From a virus: a stretch of 64,000 bases of DNA. This document shows positions 8,000 to 17,274 of the stretch, piece by piece. The position numbers and the translations under genes were made by a program. Position 1 is the first letter of the stretch. Each line of letters opens with the position of its first letter. The notes under the pieces are model-generated. The model saw only the letters and a list, made by a program, of their open reading frames with translations, was not told where the DNA came from and searched no databases. The DNA lies in IMG/VR virus record IMGVR_UViG_3300030098_003782, positions 1 through 64,000 of that record. The stretch is one strand, 5' to 3'.

Positions 8000-10788
8000 T
8001 ATCTAAGCCATTGTATTCTATAAGGATTCCATTCTACGTTATATGGTATTGGATTCCAATTTTCATCAAGATGCCCATAATTCCTACTAATATCTATTTG
8101 TGAATAAGGCTCTTTAGAATATCTTTTGATTAATCCACGTTCAGAACTGTTTGGTCCATAATGAGTATGATATTCAGGATCCCAATAGCTTTTATAATTT
8201 GATCGATCTGGCATTGCTCTTTCTTCTATTGTTCTATATAATCTAGATGGTACTTGTGTGATTTGGGACCACTTAGTTTTTACATTGGGATTAATATGTG
8301 CTAATTCTGCTATTAAATTATTCATATACAGTTGTTGTTTAAATCTATGTTTTATATCAGTTGGCCACGACATATTTTCTAAATTAGACCTATCACTTTC
8401 ACTTAATACTCCAAATTTAGGTATATGAATATTTCCACCTGATAGAACTTTATTTTCTAAGATATTGAATGGTTTAGATAACATTGGATACATTAAATTC
8501 TTTAGATATCCCATTTTAGATAAAACATTTGGGACAGCATGAGGTCTAAAATGTCCCTCTTCATTTGTTGGTAAATTCTTATGATTTGAATAATTATGTA
8601 TGTTCCCAACTCTAGATCCTTTTATCATGTTTAAAGCATCTTTCCAATGTAAAAATCCTTTTGACATATCGCTAAGTATATAAGGTGCATATTGTTGAAA
8701 ATTACCATCGTTTGAATATATATCATATACTTGTTTTTCGTTATCACTTAATTTATCATATGATTCTTTTGATAATGCAGATATTTCTATTTCAGGGATT
8801 AAATTCTCATATTTAGATTTTTTTTCTCCACCGTCTTTATGTTTATATGTACCATATTTACTTACTGTTGAATAAGGTTGCTTAAGAGATTGTTTAAGTA
8901 ATGCACGTTCACTACTATTTGGTCCGTAATGAGTATGGTACTCATGATCAAAATAGCTCTGGTAGTTTGAGTCATCTGGACTTTCTCCTTCTCTTATACT
9001 TCTTGATAATCTAGATAAAGGAGTTGTTAATTCAGACCATTTAGTTTTAGCTTCAGGATCAATATGTGCTAATTCCGCAAATAAAGTCCGCATATACTCA
9101 GGTACCTGCCTTTCGTATTCTTTGTCCCTCCTATTCCAAAACTCCTCTTCACTTATTGGGTAACGATCAGGATATTGATAATCCTCGTAGCTTTTTTTAA
9201 AACGTTGTGGAAGGTTAGGTATAGCAATATCTCCGGTTGGAAGGGTTTTTCTAAATACGTCATCCACAGTTCCTAATAATCCTGGTTTTAACGATTTTAA
9301 TCCAGGATACTCCCAGAATGGGGTCAACTTATTAGCGAGCGATGATTGAGCATGAGCTCTAAAATGTCCGTGTTCATCCATTTTCCATTTGTCACCGCTA
9401 GCTAAAGGTTTATTATATATATTTCCAACTCCAGATTTATCTACCATATTTATAGCATCTTTCCAATGTATATGCCCTTCTGTCCTATCACTTAATTGAA
9501 ACGGCATATATTGTTTAAAATCTTTAGAAGGAAGTGTATATGTATCATAAACTTGTTTTTGTGCATCACTTAATTTATTGTATGATTTATCTGACAGTGC
9601 AGATATCTCTACTTCAGGTATGGGGTTTCCACCATCTTCCATTTTTCTTAATCCACCTGTTTTTTTCTTTCTATTAAACAGTGGTATATTTAAACCAACT
9701 TGAAAACCAGGTTTTTTAGTAGCCAGATTATAATTATATTCTCCAGTTACTGGTCCAAGCCTCCCACTAATACCTACATGTTGTCCTGGTCTTAATGAAT
9801 GTTTAGTTCCCGCTTCATAAAACCCACTTAAATTCCATGGTATTATAGGAGCTGAATAACACATTCCTCCAAAACATCCTGCTTTACCTGGTCTACCAAC
9901 ACCTAAACTAAGTCTTGCAGATGCGTCTAATCCTTTAGGAAGTTTAATATTAGGCCAATTAATACCACCACTTGATTCAGTTGCAGGGACTTCAGTAGGA
10001 GGATCAACATTACCTGTACTAGGATCAAATATTCTAGCTGCAGTTGTTGTTGAAGGATATGATGTTGTAGGAGCTTTAAATCCATGTCCTAATTCTCCTT
10101 GAAATGATCCCATCCATCTAGTATCATAATCCCTCATATTATTAATTTTCCACTGAGGAGTTCCAAACCTATAATCCATATTAGCTCCAGTAAATATATT
10201 TCTATCATCTCCCCAACCTCTTGTTCCACGAATAGCTCCAATATCTAAATTGGGGGTAGAAAATCTATAGGTAGGAGAAAGAGATGCATTAATACCAGTG
10301 TTTCCACCCAAAACTTGGGATTTAAGACCAAATCCAGATGATCCTCCATATTGATATTTTCTGAATCCACCTTTTTGATATCCTGAAGGAGATTCTATTA
10401 TAGTTCCTTCATAAGGTCCAGTTGGTAAATCTTGTATTCCAGGAGGAACACCTTTATAACTTTCTACTAAATGACCTTGTTTATCTATCTTTTGAATATC
10501 TATTGGAGCTTTCATACCAACCGTATTAAAAGATGCTCCGGGTTGTACATCAGGGAAAGCCATAGATGCTTCAGTATTTCCTCTAGCATGTTCTTCTCTT
10601 AATCCTATTTCTTGTTCTTCTGGAGTATTAGCAACTTTCATTTCTTGTTCTTGTTGCTGTTTTTGCTCATATTCAGATATAAGATCTATACCTTGATCTG
10701 CAGCTTTAAACACATCAATTATACTGCCTGGAAAATTAGACAGTTTAATACGGTCTAATAAATCTCTTCTAGTCTGATTTGTTGGCAT
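7999..10788 (-). CDS. Large glycine-rich virion protein with a beta-barrel-like part and tandem degenerate-zincin repeats (929 aa)
   Basis: Residues 1 to about 140 are a charged leader. Then comes the linker GGFRKYQYGG, followed by glycine/aromatic strands to about residue 375 (for example GISGRLGPVTGEYNYN, GFQVGLNIPLF). After TGGLRKMEDGG there are two related copies of a domain of roughly 250 residues (about 384-655 and 660-915), each starting with an IPE(V/I)EISALS segment, containing AELAHI, and ending near EYHTHYGPNSSER. AELAH looks like HExxH with the first His lost, so the repeats are probably non-catalytic. The start overlaps the end of the portal gene by 20 bases. Likely a virion or ejected protein; function unknown. 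Confidence 0.6.
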   Translation of the reverse strand: MPTNQTRRDLLDRIKLSNFPGSIIDVFKAADQGIDLISEYEQKQQQEQEMKVANTPEEQEIGLREEHARGNTEASMAFPDVQPGASFNTVGMKAPIDIQKIDKQGHLVESYKGVPPGIQDLPTGPYEGTIIESPSGYQKGGFRKYQYGGSSGFGLKSQVLGGNTGINASLSPTYRFSTPNLDIGAIRGTRGWGDDRNIFTGANMDYRFGTPQWKINNMRDYDTRWMGSFQGELGHGFKAPTTSYPSTTTAARIFDPSTGNVDPPTEVPATESSGGINWPNIKLPKGLDASARLSLGVGRPGKAGCFGGMCYSAPIIPWNLSGFYEAGTKHSLRPGQHVGISGRLGPVTGEYNYNLATKKPGFQVGLNIPLFNRKKKTGGLRKMEDGGNPIPEVEISALSDKSYNKLSDAQKQVYDTYTLPSKDFKQYMPFQLSDRTEGHIHWKDAINMVDKSGVGNIYNKPLASGDKWKMDEHGHFRAHAQSSLANKLTPFWEYPGLKSLKPGLLGTVDDVFRKTLPTGDIAIPNLPQRFKKSYEDYQYPDRYPISEEEFWNRRDKEYERQVPEYMRTLFAELAHIDPEAKTKWSELTTPLSRLSRSIREGESPDDSNYQSYFDHEYHTHYGPNSSERALLKQSLKQPYSTVSKYGTYKHKDGGEKKSKYENLIPEIEISALSKESYDKLSDNEKQVYDIYSNDGNFQQYAPYILSDMSKGFLHWKDALNMIKGSRVGNIHNYSNHKNLPTNEEGHFRPHAVPNVLSKMGYLKNLMYPMLSKPFNILENKVLSGGNIHIPKFGVLSESDRSNLENMSWPTDIKHRFKQQLYMNNLIAELAHINPNVKTKWSQITQVPSRLYRTIEERAMPDRSNYKSYWDPEYHTHYGPNSSERGLIKRYSKEPYSQIDISRNYGHLDENWNPIPYNVEWNPYRIQWLR

Positions 10789-13192
10789 TCTTTGCTTTTG
10801 CTTGTTTATCTGCTATTTCTTTTTTTGCTCTAATATCTCTATTTGCTGTATCTCTTTTAATATATTCTGCTTCTCTTTTTGTACTATTACTTTCTATTTC
10901 ACTGTCTCTTTTCATTATATCTGCCTCTCTAGAAAGCTGATTAGATTCTCTATCTATTTCTTCTTTTGCTTGATCTCCTCTAGATTTTTCAATTAACTCT
11001 TGTTCTCTTAATGCTAATTCTTTTTCTTTTATTTCAAAATCTCTAACCATTTTTTCTAACTGTAAAGACTCAACTCCGGTAGATGCCTGTTGTTTAGACT
11101 CAGCGTTTATTAAAGCTATTTCAATATCTTTTTGACGATCTTTTTCGTTTTCAATATTTTCTGCTTCCAATTCCATTTGTTTCATCTGAGTCTGATGTTG
11201 TAATGCTTGTTGTTGTGCTTGTTGCTGTGCCTGTTCTAATTCAGCTGCAGCTTTATCAGCTTTTTTAAGATTATCTTTAATTTGTGTAAAGCTGTCTGAA
11301 TCTAACATTTCTGCAATATCTCCCGGTTTAGCACCATTCTGCATCATAGCCTGAGTAAGTCCTCTAATGTTTTGTAACTTCTCAGCATCTTTACCTGCAT
11401 CAGAAACAAATATACCATAATTAGTTTCCATGTGTTGCATAGTATCAATATTTAAAAAGTCAGTGGTACCGTCTGGCATTACATATGTAGACTTTTTACC
11501 TGTTAACCATGCTTCTTTAGAATAGTCTAATAAAGCTTGAAAATCTCTTTGTTCCATTCTTTCAAATTTTCTAAACAGATCTTCAGTAATATGTGAGGAC
11601 TGTAATATAGCCTGTTGTGAAGATGCTTTACCTTCATAAGCTCCTATCTCTCCTTGTCTTTGTCTACTTACTCCTGAAATCTTTTCCCATTCCTGTAAAA
11701 TACTTTCTAGTAAAACAACATATTGTTGAATAGTTTTAATAGACATATCCATTACAGATTGATGTTGAGGATTTAATTGAATACCTTCTTTATTATAATC
11801 TACCCAAGCAATACCTGTACCTTCTACATAATACATAAATTTATCCATGTCCCATTTTTTAGGGATCATATTAATATCAAATTGTGCAATAATATCTTTA
11901 GATCTAGCAATAGCAAGTTCTAATCTATATTTATAAATATTATAATTTAGTTGATAAGGTATCCCTAATTTAACTAATGAAATATTTTTAGCGTTTACAT
12001 CTGAATATCTTCTACCATTAATAGGTAATTTACATCTAGAAGGGTTATCAAGAGAAAGTCTTTGATTTGCAATTGGATTTATATTAATATAAAAACGACC
12101 ATCTATCCTTGTTCCCTCCCAAACTTCATTAATCCATTTCCATTCTATTTTAGCACCAGCTTCTTTTAATTCTGCAGGTAATCTAAATCCATCTGGAACT
12201 TCTTGTTCTTCTATAGTGCCTGTCATTGGATCCATATAAGCTAAAAATCCTATTCTTTTTCTAGATTTCCAATAAACATTTACAACTTCTACTAATCTAT
12301 TTCTAAAAGAATTTGCATCTTTATTAGAAGAGTGCGCATATAAAAATGATACATCACTTTCAGAATGTCTAGGTTCTTCAAGTTCTAATACTTGTTGTTC
12401 TGATAAAGAATCATAATAATGATCTATTACAGTTGATGCGTGTACATATTTTCTAACTATAGCCCAATCTCCATCTTCAACAAATTCTAAATCAGGATCA
12501 AGATCATAATCTACATCAATAGGGTTAAGTATTTCATAAAAAGGTTCACCATTTCTTACTCCTCTATGAGTATAAACTTCTCCTGCTACTAAATAATGGA
12601 ACCATGCTTTTTGTATCTTATCATAAACTTCTTGATCTTGAAAAATAAAATTTAAAGCTTTTTGTCCCAGTAAAGCTCTTTGATCAACATAACTACTTTC
12701 AAACATTTCTGCTATATGTTGAGGCATAGGATTTTCTTGTTGTTGTTGTTCTGGACTCATGCCCATATCCTGCCCCTGATTTTGAACTGCTTGCATAAAA
12801 TGCAATTGTAAATTCATAAAAATTGCTTGAGATTTAGCTTGTTCTTTTATAGTTGTAGTATCTGCATTTTGTACTGTAACAGTATAATTGAGAGGCCTCT
12901 TAGATTTTTCCCCTAGAAGAAGATCAATTATGGGTTTGATAATGGGGTAGTTACGCATTTCAGAAGGAAAGTTTTTACGGGATTTACCGTAAGGTTTTAA
13001 TACGTACTTGTAATCAGCCTCATCAATTATACCATTATAGTAATCATATAGTATTTTAAGTTCATCTTTTCTTTGTGAATAGCCTGAACCAGAATCAGAG
13101 AGATCTATGAATGCTTCAACGCATTGTTCTCCCCATTTTTTTGTTTTTTTGCTTATAGGCAGTTTTTGCCTAGGTATTTTATCATATCCCAT
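10769..13192 (-). CDS. Portal protein
   Basis: An 807-residue protein following the terminase and SET-domain genes, which is the portal position in crAss-like phages, and of the large size typical for that group. The N-terminal two thirds is mixed alpha/beta with aromatic segments. A KISGVSRQRQGEIGAYEGKA segment (about residues 505-524) resembles the conserved part of phage portals before the central helix. From about residue 640 on it is a long Gln/Glu/Lys/Ala-rich coiled coil (QAQQQAQQQALQHQTQMKQM), which would extend into the head. It forms the dodecameric DNA gate of the capsid by family knowledge. Confidence 0.8.
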   Translation of the reverse strand: MGYDKIPRQKLPISKKTKKWGEQCVEAFIDLSDSGSGYSQRKDELKILYDYYNGIIDEADYKYVLKPYGKSRKNFPSEMRNYPIIKPIIDLLLGEKSKRPLNYTVTVQNADTTTIKEQAKSQAIFMNLQLHFMQAVQNQGQDMGMSPEQQQQENPMPQHIAEMFESSYVDQRALLGQKALNFIFQDQEVYDKIQKAWFHYLVAGEVYTHRGVRNGEPFYEILNPIDVDYDLDPDLEFVEDGDWAIVRKYVHASTVIDHYYDSLSEQQVLELEEPRHSESDVSFLYAHSSNKDANSFRNRLVEVVNVYWKSRKRIGFLAYMDPMTGTIEEQEVPDGFRLPAELKEAGAKIEWKWINEVWEGTRIDGRFYININPIANQRLSLDNPSRCKLPINGRRYSDVNAKNISLVKLGIPYQLNYNIYKYRLELAIARSKDIIAQFDINMIPKKWDMDKFMYYVEGTGIAWVDYNKEGIQLNPQHQSVMDMSIKTIQQYVVLLESILQEWEKISGVSRQRQGEIGAYEGKASSQQAILQSSHITEDLFRKFERMEQRDFQALLDYSKEAWLTGKKSTYVMPDGTTDFLNIDTMQHMETNYGIFVSDAGKDAEKLQNIRGLTQAMMQNGAKPGDIAEMLDSDSFTQIKDNLKKADKAAAELEQAQQQAQQQALQHQTQMKQMELEAENIENEKDRQKDIEIALINAESKQQASTGVESLQLEKMVRDFEIKEKELALREQELIEKSRGDQAKEEIDRESNQLSREADIMKRDSEIESNSTKREAEYIKRDTANRDIRAKKEIADKQAKAKNANKSD

Positions 13193-13267
13193 AATCTGAC
13201 AAATTTAACTAAATTTTTATTATTTTACTACATACTAAATTATTTGTAAATCTCTATTATAAATATA
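13193..13267 (-). promoter_or_regulatory. Spacer upstream of portal with a TAAATTTG element
   Basis: A 75-base AT-rich gap. On the minus strand it has TTTAGTTAAATTTGTCAG just before the portal start, similar to the element before the scaffold-like gene. No good -33 TTG is seen, so a host-type promoter is uncertain. It may be a phage-specific late element. Confidence 0.25.
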
Positions 13268-13627
13268 TCATTCAAGATAATTACAAATATCATATAAACC
13301 GTATTTTAATGTTAGCTCTTCTCCCTGTTCTATTTTTCTTAATGTTTTTAATCTTCTATAATCATCATCTCCTTCATCTTCTATTAGTTCACAATTAGGT
13401 TCTTCTGAATGATTTATAAAACCTCCTAATGGTGTCCTTATATAATTATGTTGAAAATTTGGATCATAAACATGAGTAATACCTATAACCACCTCTCCCG
13501 GAATATCTTCTTTTGCGAGGATCCCTGCTCCATGAATATTTGATGGTCCTATTGTTAAGTACTCTGGAAGAGGGTTATAAGGTTCTTTATCTTTACATTT
13601 ATCCATATTAATAATAATTTTGATCAA
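13268..13627 (-). CDS. SET-domain protein, putative protein lysine methyltransferase (119 aa)
   Basis: The whole protein is a compact SET domain. The motif GPSNIHGAGILAKEDIPGE (27-45) matches the first SET motif (GxGxFA type), FINHSEEPNCE (70-80) matches the S-adenosylmethionine-binding NHSxxPNC motif, and GEELTLKYGLYD (102-113) matches the closing E-L-x-x-Y motif. No pre- or post-SET cysteine cluster is present. It overlaps the TerL stop codon by 20 bases, and a second ATG at codon 8 would nearly remove the overlap. Its target could be a virion or host protein; methylation in this phage is inferred only from the family. Confidence 0.75.
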   Translation of the reverse strand: MIKIIINMDKCKDKEPYNPLPEYLTIGPSNIHGAGILAKEDIPGEVVIGITHVYDPNFQHNYIRTPLGGFINHSEEPNCELIEDEGDDDYRRLKTLRKIEQGEELTLKYGLYDICNYLE

Positions 13628-15578
13628 ACCACTTATCTGTAGCTCTATCTTCTAATATATCTTTAACTTCTGCATTATATAATTCTCTAGTATGATACAT
13701 TCCTATCATTAATGCCATTACACGGTCAAAGTTTCCTACGTGATTAAATTTAATTAGTTCCAATAATAATGCAGGATCATATATTTTATGCAAATTTAGT
13801 AATTGTTTTCCACTTTCGTCAGTATTTCTTACAGTATTTAACCAATCTCTTATATATATCTCACCTTGACGTTTTCTAGCATCGGTCATATGCATTCCAT
13901 ATTGACGTTTTACTGTCTTACTCCTAAGTTCTCTTTTATCTAACATTTCAAATTCTTCTTGAAGTTTATGTAACTTCCTATATCTTTTTGCGTAAGCTAT
14001 AACCTCACCACGGTCATTCTCAAATCCTATCTTACATCCATAATAATCTGCTAATAAAAATAAATTTCTATTATAATCGTCTTGTGTTTTAGGTCTTCCT
14101 ACATAAGAAGCTACTATAATATCATCTGGTTGAGAAAGATTATTAGGACGTTTAATTACATAAGCTGCTCCTAAAGAGGAACTGTCTGCAGATTGATTTT
14201 GGCCATAAGGGTCATGACAAATTACATACATATTTAAAGGAACTTGTTGTTCTTGATTTTTATAAGGAGCTTCATATATAACTACAGCTCCAGTTTTATC
14301 ATCATCTTTTCTATGAGGGAATTTAATTATTTGTCTAAGATCTCCATCAGGAGTAAATTTAACTTCTCCTTTGGAATTATGATATAATTTACCAACTGTT
14401 CCAATAGATTGAAGACCTCTAGCTTTAACAATATTATATTGTTCTTGTAGTGATGCAATATCAAATAAATTAGCTGTTACTTGTAAGGTAGCTTCTTGAG
14501 GAGAAAAAGGGTGCTCTGCTATATATTGGTCTAACGATTTTGCATCAGCTGCACCTTTTTTCTTTTCCCTCATATCTTTTTCATATTCTACCGCATCATC
14601 TTCTATTGAATTTCCTTGATTATCTATAAATCCATCTAAGTTTTTTTGAATAGGAATAAAATATCCACATTTAGTTCCAAATGCACCTTCATCCCAAATA
14701 TTATCATAATCCATACAATCATAAGCTGCAGGGTTATAGAATATCTCTTCCATTGCTTCAAAATCTGCACCTTCTGTACCACCTGTACCAAATGCAATCA
14801 TCATCCCTAAAGTTTTTGCTCCTTGTCTCATAGTAGGCATTGTTACCTCCCAAGCTTTTAATAATCCTGGAAATGAACCTGCTTCTTCAAAAAATACTAA
14901 TTCTCCTGCTTTACCCCTAACTTTATCTGGAGCATCTTTTAAACTTACCCCCATTATTTGAGATTTCATCCCCATTTCAATCTCTAATCCATTTACTTTC
15001 TTTTTATATCCTGCCATTTTATGCATCTCCCTATCTCTTAATCTAGGTTGAGCCCATGCAGTATGATCATCTATAAATGATAAGAATTCCCAAGCTTTAG
15101 ATAGAAGACCATCACCAATTAAATATTCTTTTTGCGCTGCAAATACGAAATTTTTAGAATTTTTTATAAAGAAATAATTACGAGCAAGCATAGATCCAGC
15201 TTTATATGAATATCCTTTACGTCTAGCTTTAAGAACAATCATATGTTTATTATCTGCTCTAGCTTTATCTATTTCTTGGAAATATTCCCAATCTCCATCA
15301 TAAAATCTTGGAAAAGATCTTTCACGTCTAGATTGAGTTGTGCCATCCGGTAACTTTTCATCTATAGCCCTATCAATAGGACAATAGTTTAAATAAAAAT
15401 AATGAAATCCAGTAACATGTAGTTCATCTACTTGATATCCATAAAGACATCTTTTTCTTTCCTCATCCCAAAAGTCGTAATATTCTTTTGTTCCAGGAAG
15501 TGCTCTTGTATAATACCCGTGCTCTAAGAATGTAAGTGCTGCTGGTCTTATTCTATTTATATCTTTAAATTTAGACAT
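13608..15578 (-). CDS. terL: Large terminase subunit (DNA packaging ATPase-nuclease)
   Basis: A 656-residue protein. The ATPase part shows a Walker A-like segment KARRKGYSYK (117-126), a Walker B GELVFFEEAG (225-234), and a coupling motif IAFGTGG (261-267). The C-terminal RNase H-like nuclease part shows CHDPYG with Asp 456 and a later acidic FENDRGE segment. It packages DNA into the prohead through the portal. Its start overlaps the preceding 90-residue gene by 22 bases and its end overlaps the SET-domain gene, so this run is probably translationally coupled. Confidence 0.9.
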   Translation of the reverse strand: MSKFKDINRIRPAALTFLEHGYYTRALPGTKEYYDFWDEERKRCLYGYQVDELHVTGFHYFYLNYCPIDRAIDEKLPDGTTQSRRERSFPRFYDGDWEYFQEIDKARADNKHMIVLKARRKGYSYKAGSMLARNYFFIKNSKNFVFAAQKEYLIGDGLLSKAWEFLSFIDDHTAWAQPRLRDREMHKMAGYKKKVNGLEIEMGMKSQIMGVSLKDAPDKVRGKAGELVFFEEAGSFPGLLKAWEVTMPTMRQGAKTLGMMIAFGTGGTEGADFEAMEEIFYNPAAYDCMDYDNIWDEGAFGTKCGYFIPIQKNLDGFIDNQGNSIEDDAVEYEKDMREKKKGAADAKSLDQYIAEHPFSPQEATLQVTANLFDIASLQEQYNIVKARGLQSIGTVGKLYHNSKGEVKFTPDGDLRQIIKFPHRKDDDKTGAVVIYEAPYKNQEQQVPLNMYVICHDPYGQNQSADSSSLGAAYVIKRPNNLSQPDDIIVASYVGRPKTQDDYNRNLFLLADYYGCKIGFENDRGEVIAYAKRYRKLHKLQEEFEMLDKRELRSKTVKRQYGMHMTDARKRQGEIYIRDWLNTVRNTDESGKQLLNLHKIYDPALLLELIKFNHVGNFDRVMALMIGMYHTRELYNAEVKDILEDRATDKWFDQNYY

Positions 15579-15829
15579 TTATCTTTAATTTTTAAAAGTT
15601 CTGCACATTTTTCATATTCTTCTGTTCCTGTAAAATACTCTATTACCATATCTATTACATCTGCTGTTCTTCCATCTTCTTCTATAGGATCAAAAGGCAA
15701 ATAAAATCTGTCATCGCCATTCTTTTCAAAATTTTCGTAAATGTCATCTAAAGTTTTTCTTCTAGTAATAATCTCATAAGCATTTTCCATTGCTTCTTCA
15801 TATATTTGATAATCCTCTAAAAAATCCAT
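15557..15829 (-). CDS. Small acidic protein upstream of TerL (90 aa)
   Basis: Not recognised. The protein is rich in Asp, Glu and Tyr and mostly helical (YEEAMENAYEIITRRK, DVIDMVIEYFTGTEEYEKCAELL). The start overlaps the stop of the upstream gene by one base and the end overlaps TerL by 22 bases, so it is co-translated with the packaging genes. It could be a terminase accessory protein. Confidence 0.55.
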   Translation of the reverse strand: MDFLEDYQIYEEAMENAYEIITRRKTLDDIYENFEKNGDDRFYLPFDPIEEDGRTADVIDMVIEYFTGTEEYEKCAELLKIKDKCLNLKI

Positions 15830-16350
15830 TACATACTATATTTATTTACTTCAACTCCACCTCTATTAGTGTTAGCTGCTTGTTCTTCTTTTTTGACTAT
15901 ATCTTCTAATCTTGTAAGGCCGTCTACAACTTGCCCCATTTTAGATAAATTAGCTATTAAATCTTTTGCGTGAAATATAGGTTTACCATGATCATCCATT
16001 AAATGTAAGTCTATATCTCTAAAATATTTTTCTAATTTTATTATAGATTCTCTAGCTGCTTTTAATAATCTTACTGCTGAGGTTTCTATTAATTTTTCAT
16101 ATTTATCACAAGCTCCTAATATTTTTTCAGAAGGAGTCCATTTCTTTTTTTCTCCAAATATACTATTTTTTACTTCAACTTGACGTTGATCCCACTCATA
16201 AACTGAAAACGGTGATCTATGATCTATCATAAAATATACAAATGAAAGTTCATCCGTATTTAATTTTTTAAACTCTGGTATAGATAATGCGTATGCACTA
16301 GGTACAGCTTTATCATCATCTATATGTATTAAATCATCTCTCAATGCCAT
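15829..16350 (-). CDS. Candidate small terminase subunit (173 aa)
   Basis: No named family is recognised. The protein is predominantly helical; the C-terminal half (ESIIKLEKYFRDID to GLTRLEDIVKKEEQ) could form the oligomerising core of a small terminase. Its place two genes before TerL, with overlaps on both sides, fits that role. No clear helix-turn-helix is visible, so the assignment is a hypothesis from context. Confidence 0.5.
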   Translation of the reverse strand: MALRDDLIHIDDDKAVPSAYALSIPEFKKLNTDELSFVYFMIDHRSPFSVYEWDQRQVEVKNSIFGEKKKWTPSEKILGACDKYEKLIETSAVRLLKAARESIIKLEKYFRDIDLHLMDDHGKPIFHAKDLIANLSKMGQVVDGLTRLEDIVKKEEQAANTNRGGVEVNKYSM

Positions 16351-16819
16351 AATAGTCTCCTCTTTTTATCCATTCTTTTTTTGCATGTTCTTCTAGTCTC
16401 AAATTATTATATAGTTTAACATCTACTACATACTCTGAAGAATATAATTCCTTTAATATAGTATATCTATGATTACCGTCCATTAATACATATCTATATA
16501 TTTTATTTGTTTTTTCACACTGTCTTATTTTTTGACTTATTGTTAAAGGGTCTTTTAATCCATATTCTTTTATATCTTCTTTTAATTTATCCCAATCATA
16601 TTTAGTATCATTTATTATTTTGGTAATATACCTATTAGAAGTATATATATCTTTTAAAGGTATTTTAATATAAGAGTAAGTCATATCTCTTTTGACATCT
16701 ATTATTTTAACACTTAATCTATAACGTCTAAATAAATTTAAAAATTCTCTTTTTATTTTATTCCATTTTTGAGGGCGATACCCCAAAAATCTTCGTAATT
16801 TAAATAGAAGTTTTTTCAT
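16334..16819 (-). CDS. ParB/Srx-like nuclease-fold protein (161 aa)
   Basis: Residues about 50-140 follow the ParB N-terminal fold. IPLKDIYTSNRYI corresponds to box I, DWDKLKEDIKEYGLKDPLTI to the helix and strand before the core, and VLMDGNHRYTILKEL to box II (GNHRY in place of the usual GxHR). No DNA-binding ParB C-terminal domain is present, so it is a stand-alone domain of the kind phages use as a CTPase/nuclease or regulator. It overlaps genes on both sides in the packaging cluster. Possible roles are packaging-site recognition or DNA processing. Confidence 0.65.
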   Translation of the reverse strand: MKKLLFKLRRFLGYRPQKWNKIKREFLNLFRRYRLSVKIIDVKRDMTYSYIKIPLKDIYTSNRYITKIINDTKYDWDKLKEDIKEYGLKDPLTISQKIRQCEKTNKIYRYVLMDGNHRYTILKELYSSEYVVDVKLYNNLRLEEHAKKEWIKRGDYYGIER

Positions 16820-17030
16820 TATTATTTTTTAATCTATTTATATGTTTTACTCTTTCAGACTTCACAGAGAATTTACCAAAATATGGGAGACGTATAGTTT
16901 CAAAATTACCCTCTTTTATAATTTTAGCTGCATATCTAAATTGGTGATTAATTATTTCTTCTACTTTTTTCAAAGGTAAATCATATTTATTAGCTAAACT
17001 ATATATAATCTCTTTTTTATTTTTAGACAT
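16800..17030 (-). CDS. IHF/HU-like DNA-bending protein (76 aa)
   Basis: The protein begins with a helix pair (IIYSLANKYDLPLKKVEEII, NHQFRYAAKII) followed by FETIRLPYFGKFSVKSERV. This matches the HU/IHF pattern of two helices and a beta strand (xIRLPxFGxFxVKxR). It is slightly shorter than HU. IHF-like genes are part of the conserved crAss-like gene set, which supports the call. It may shape DNA for packaging or act in replication. Confidence 0.7.
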   Translation of the reverse strand: MSKNKKEIIYSLANKYDLPLKKVEEIINHQFRYAAKIIKEGNFETIRLPYFGKFSVKSERVKHINRLKNNNEKTSI

Positions 17031-17274
17031 CTTGCTTTTTCCATTTATCTTCAGGGCATGTTGAAGTTTTCCATTTAGCTTTATGTTCTAATTTACAACC
17101 ACATGTTGTACATCTCATAACATCTCTTTTTAAAGATGGACATTCTAAACATGTTTCTAATCTTTCTTTATAGTCCTCTTCTGTTACATTGGGTGCTCCT
17201 TGAGCTATATATGTACCTAAATCTTTAGAAAAGTTTTTAATCATTTTAAATACTGAAGGATATATTCTACTCAT
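17023..17274 (-). CDS. Zinc-ribbon protein (83 aa)
   Basis: The C-terminal half has CLECPSL, then CTTCGCKL and a final CPEDKW, giving five cysteines in a C-x2-C...C-x2-C pattern that can bind zinc. The N-terminal half is a short amphipathic helix region. Small proteins with this RLETCLECP...CGCKLEHKAKW pattern are common beside packaging genes of marine myoviruses and other phages, but their role is unknown. It overlaps neighbours by 8 bases on both sides. Confidence 0.65.
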   Translation of the reverse strand: MSRIYPSVFKMIKNFSKDLGTYIAQGAPNVTEEDYKERLETCLECPSLKRDVMRCTTCGCKLEHKAKWKTSTCPEDKWKKQDV

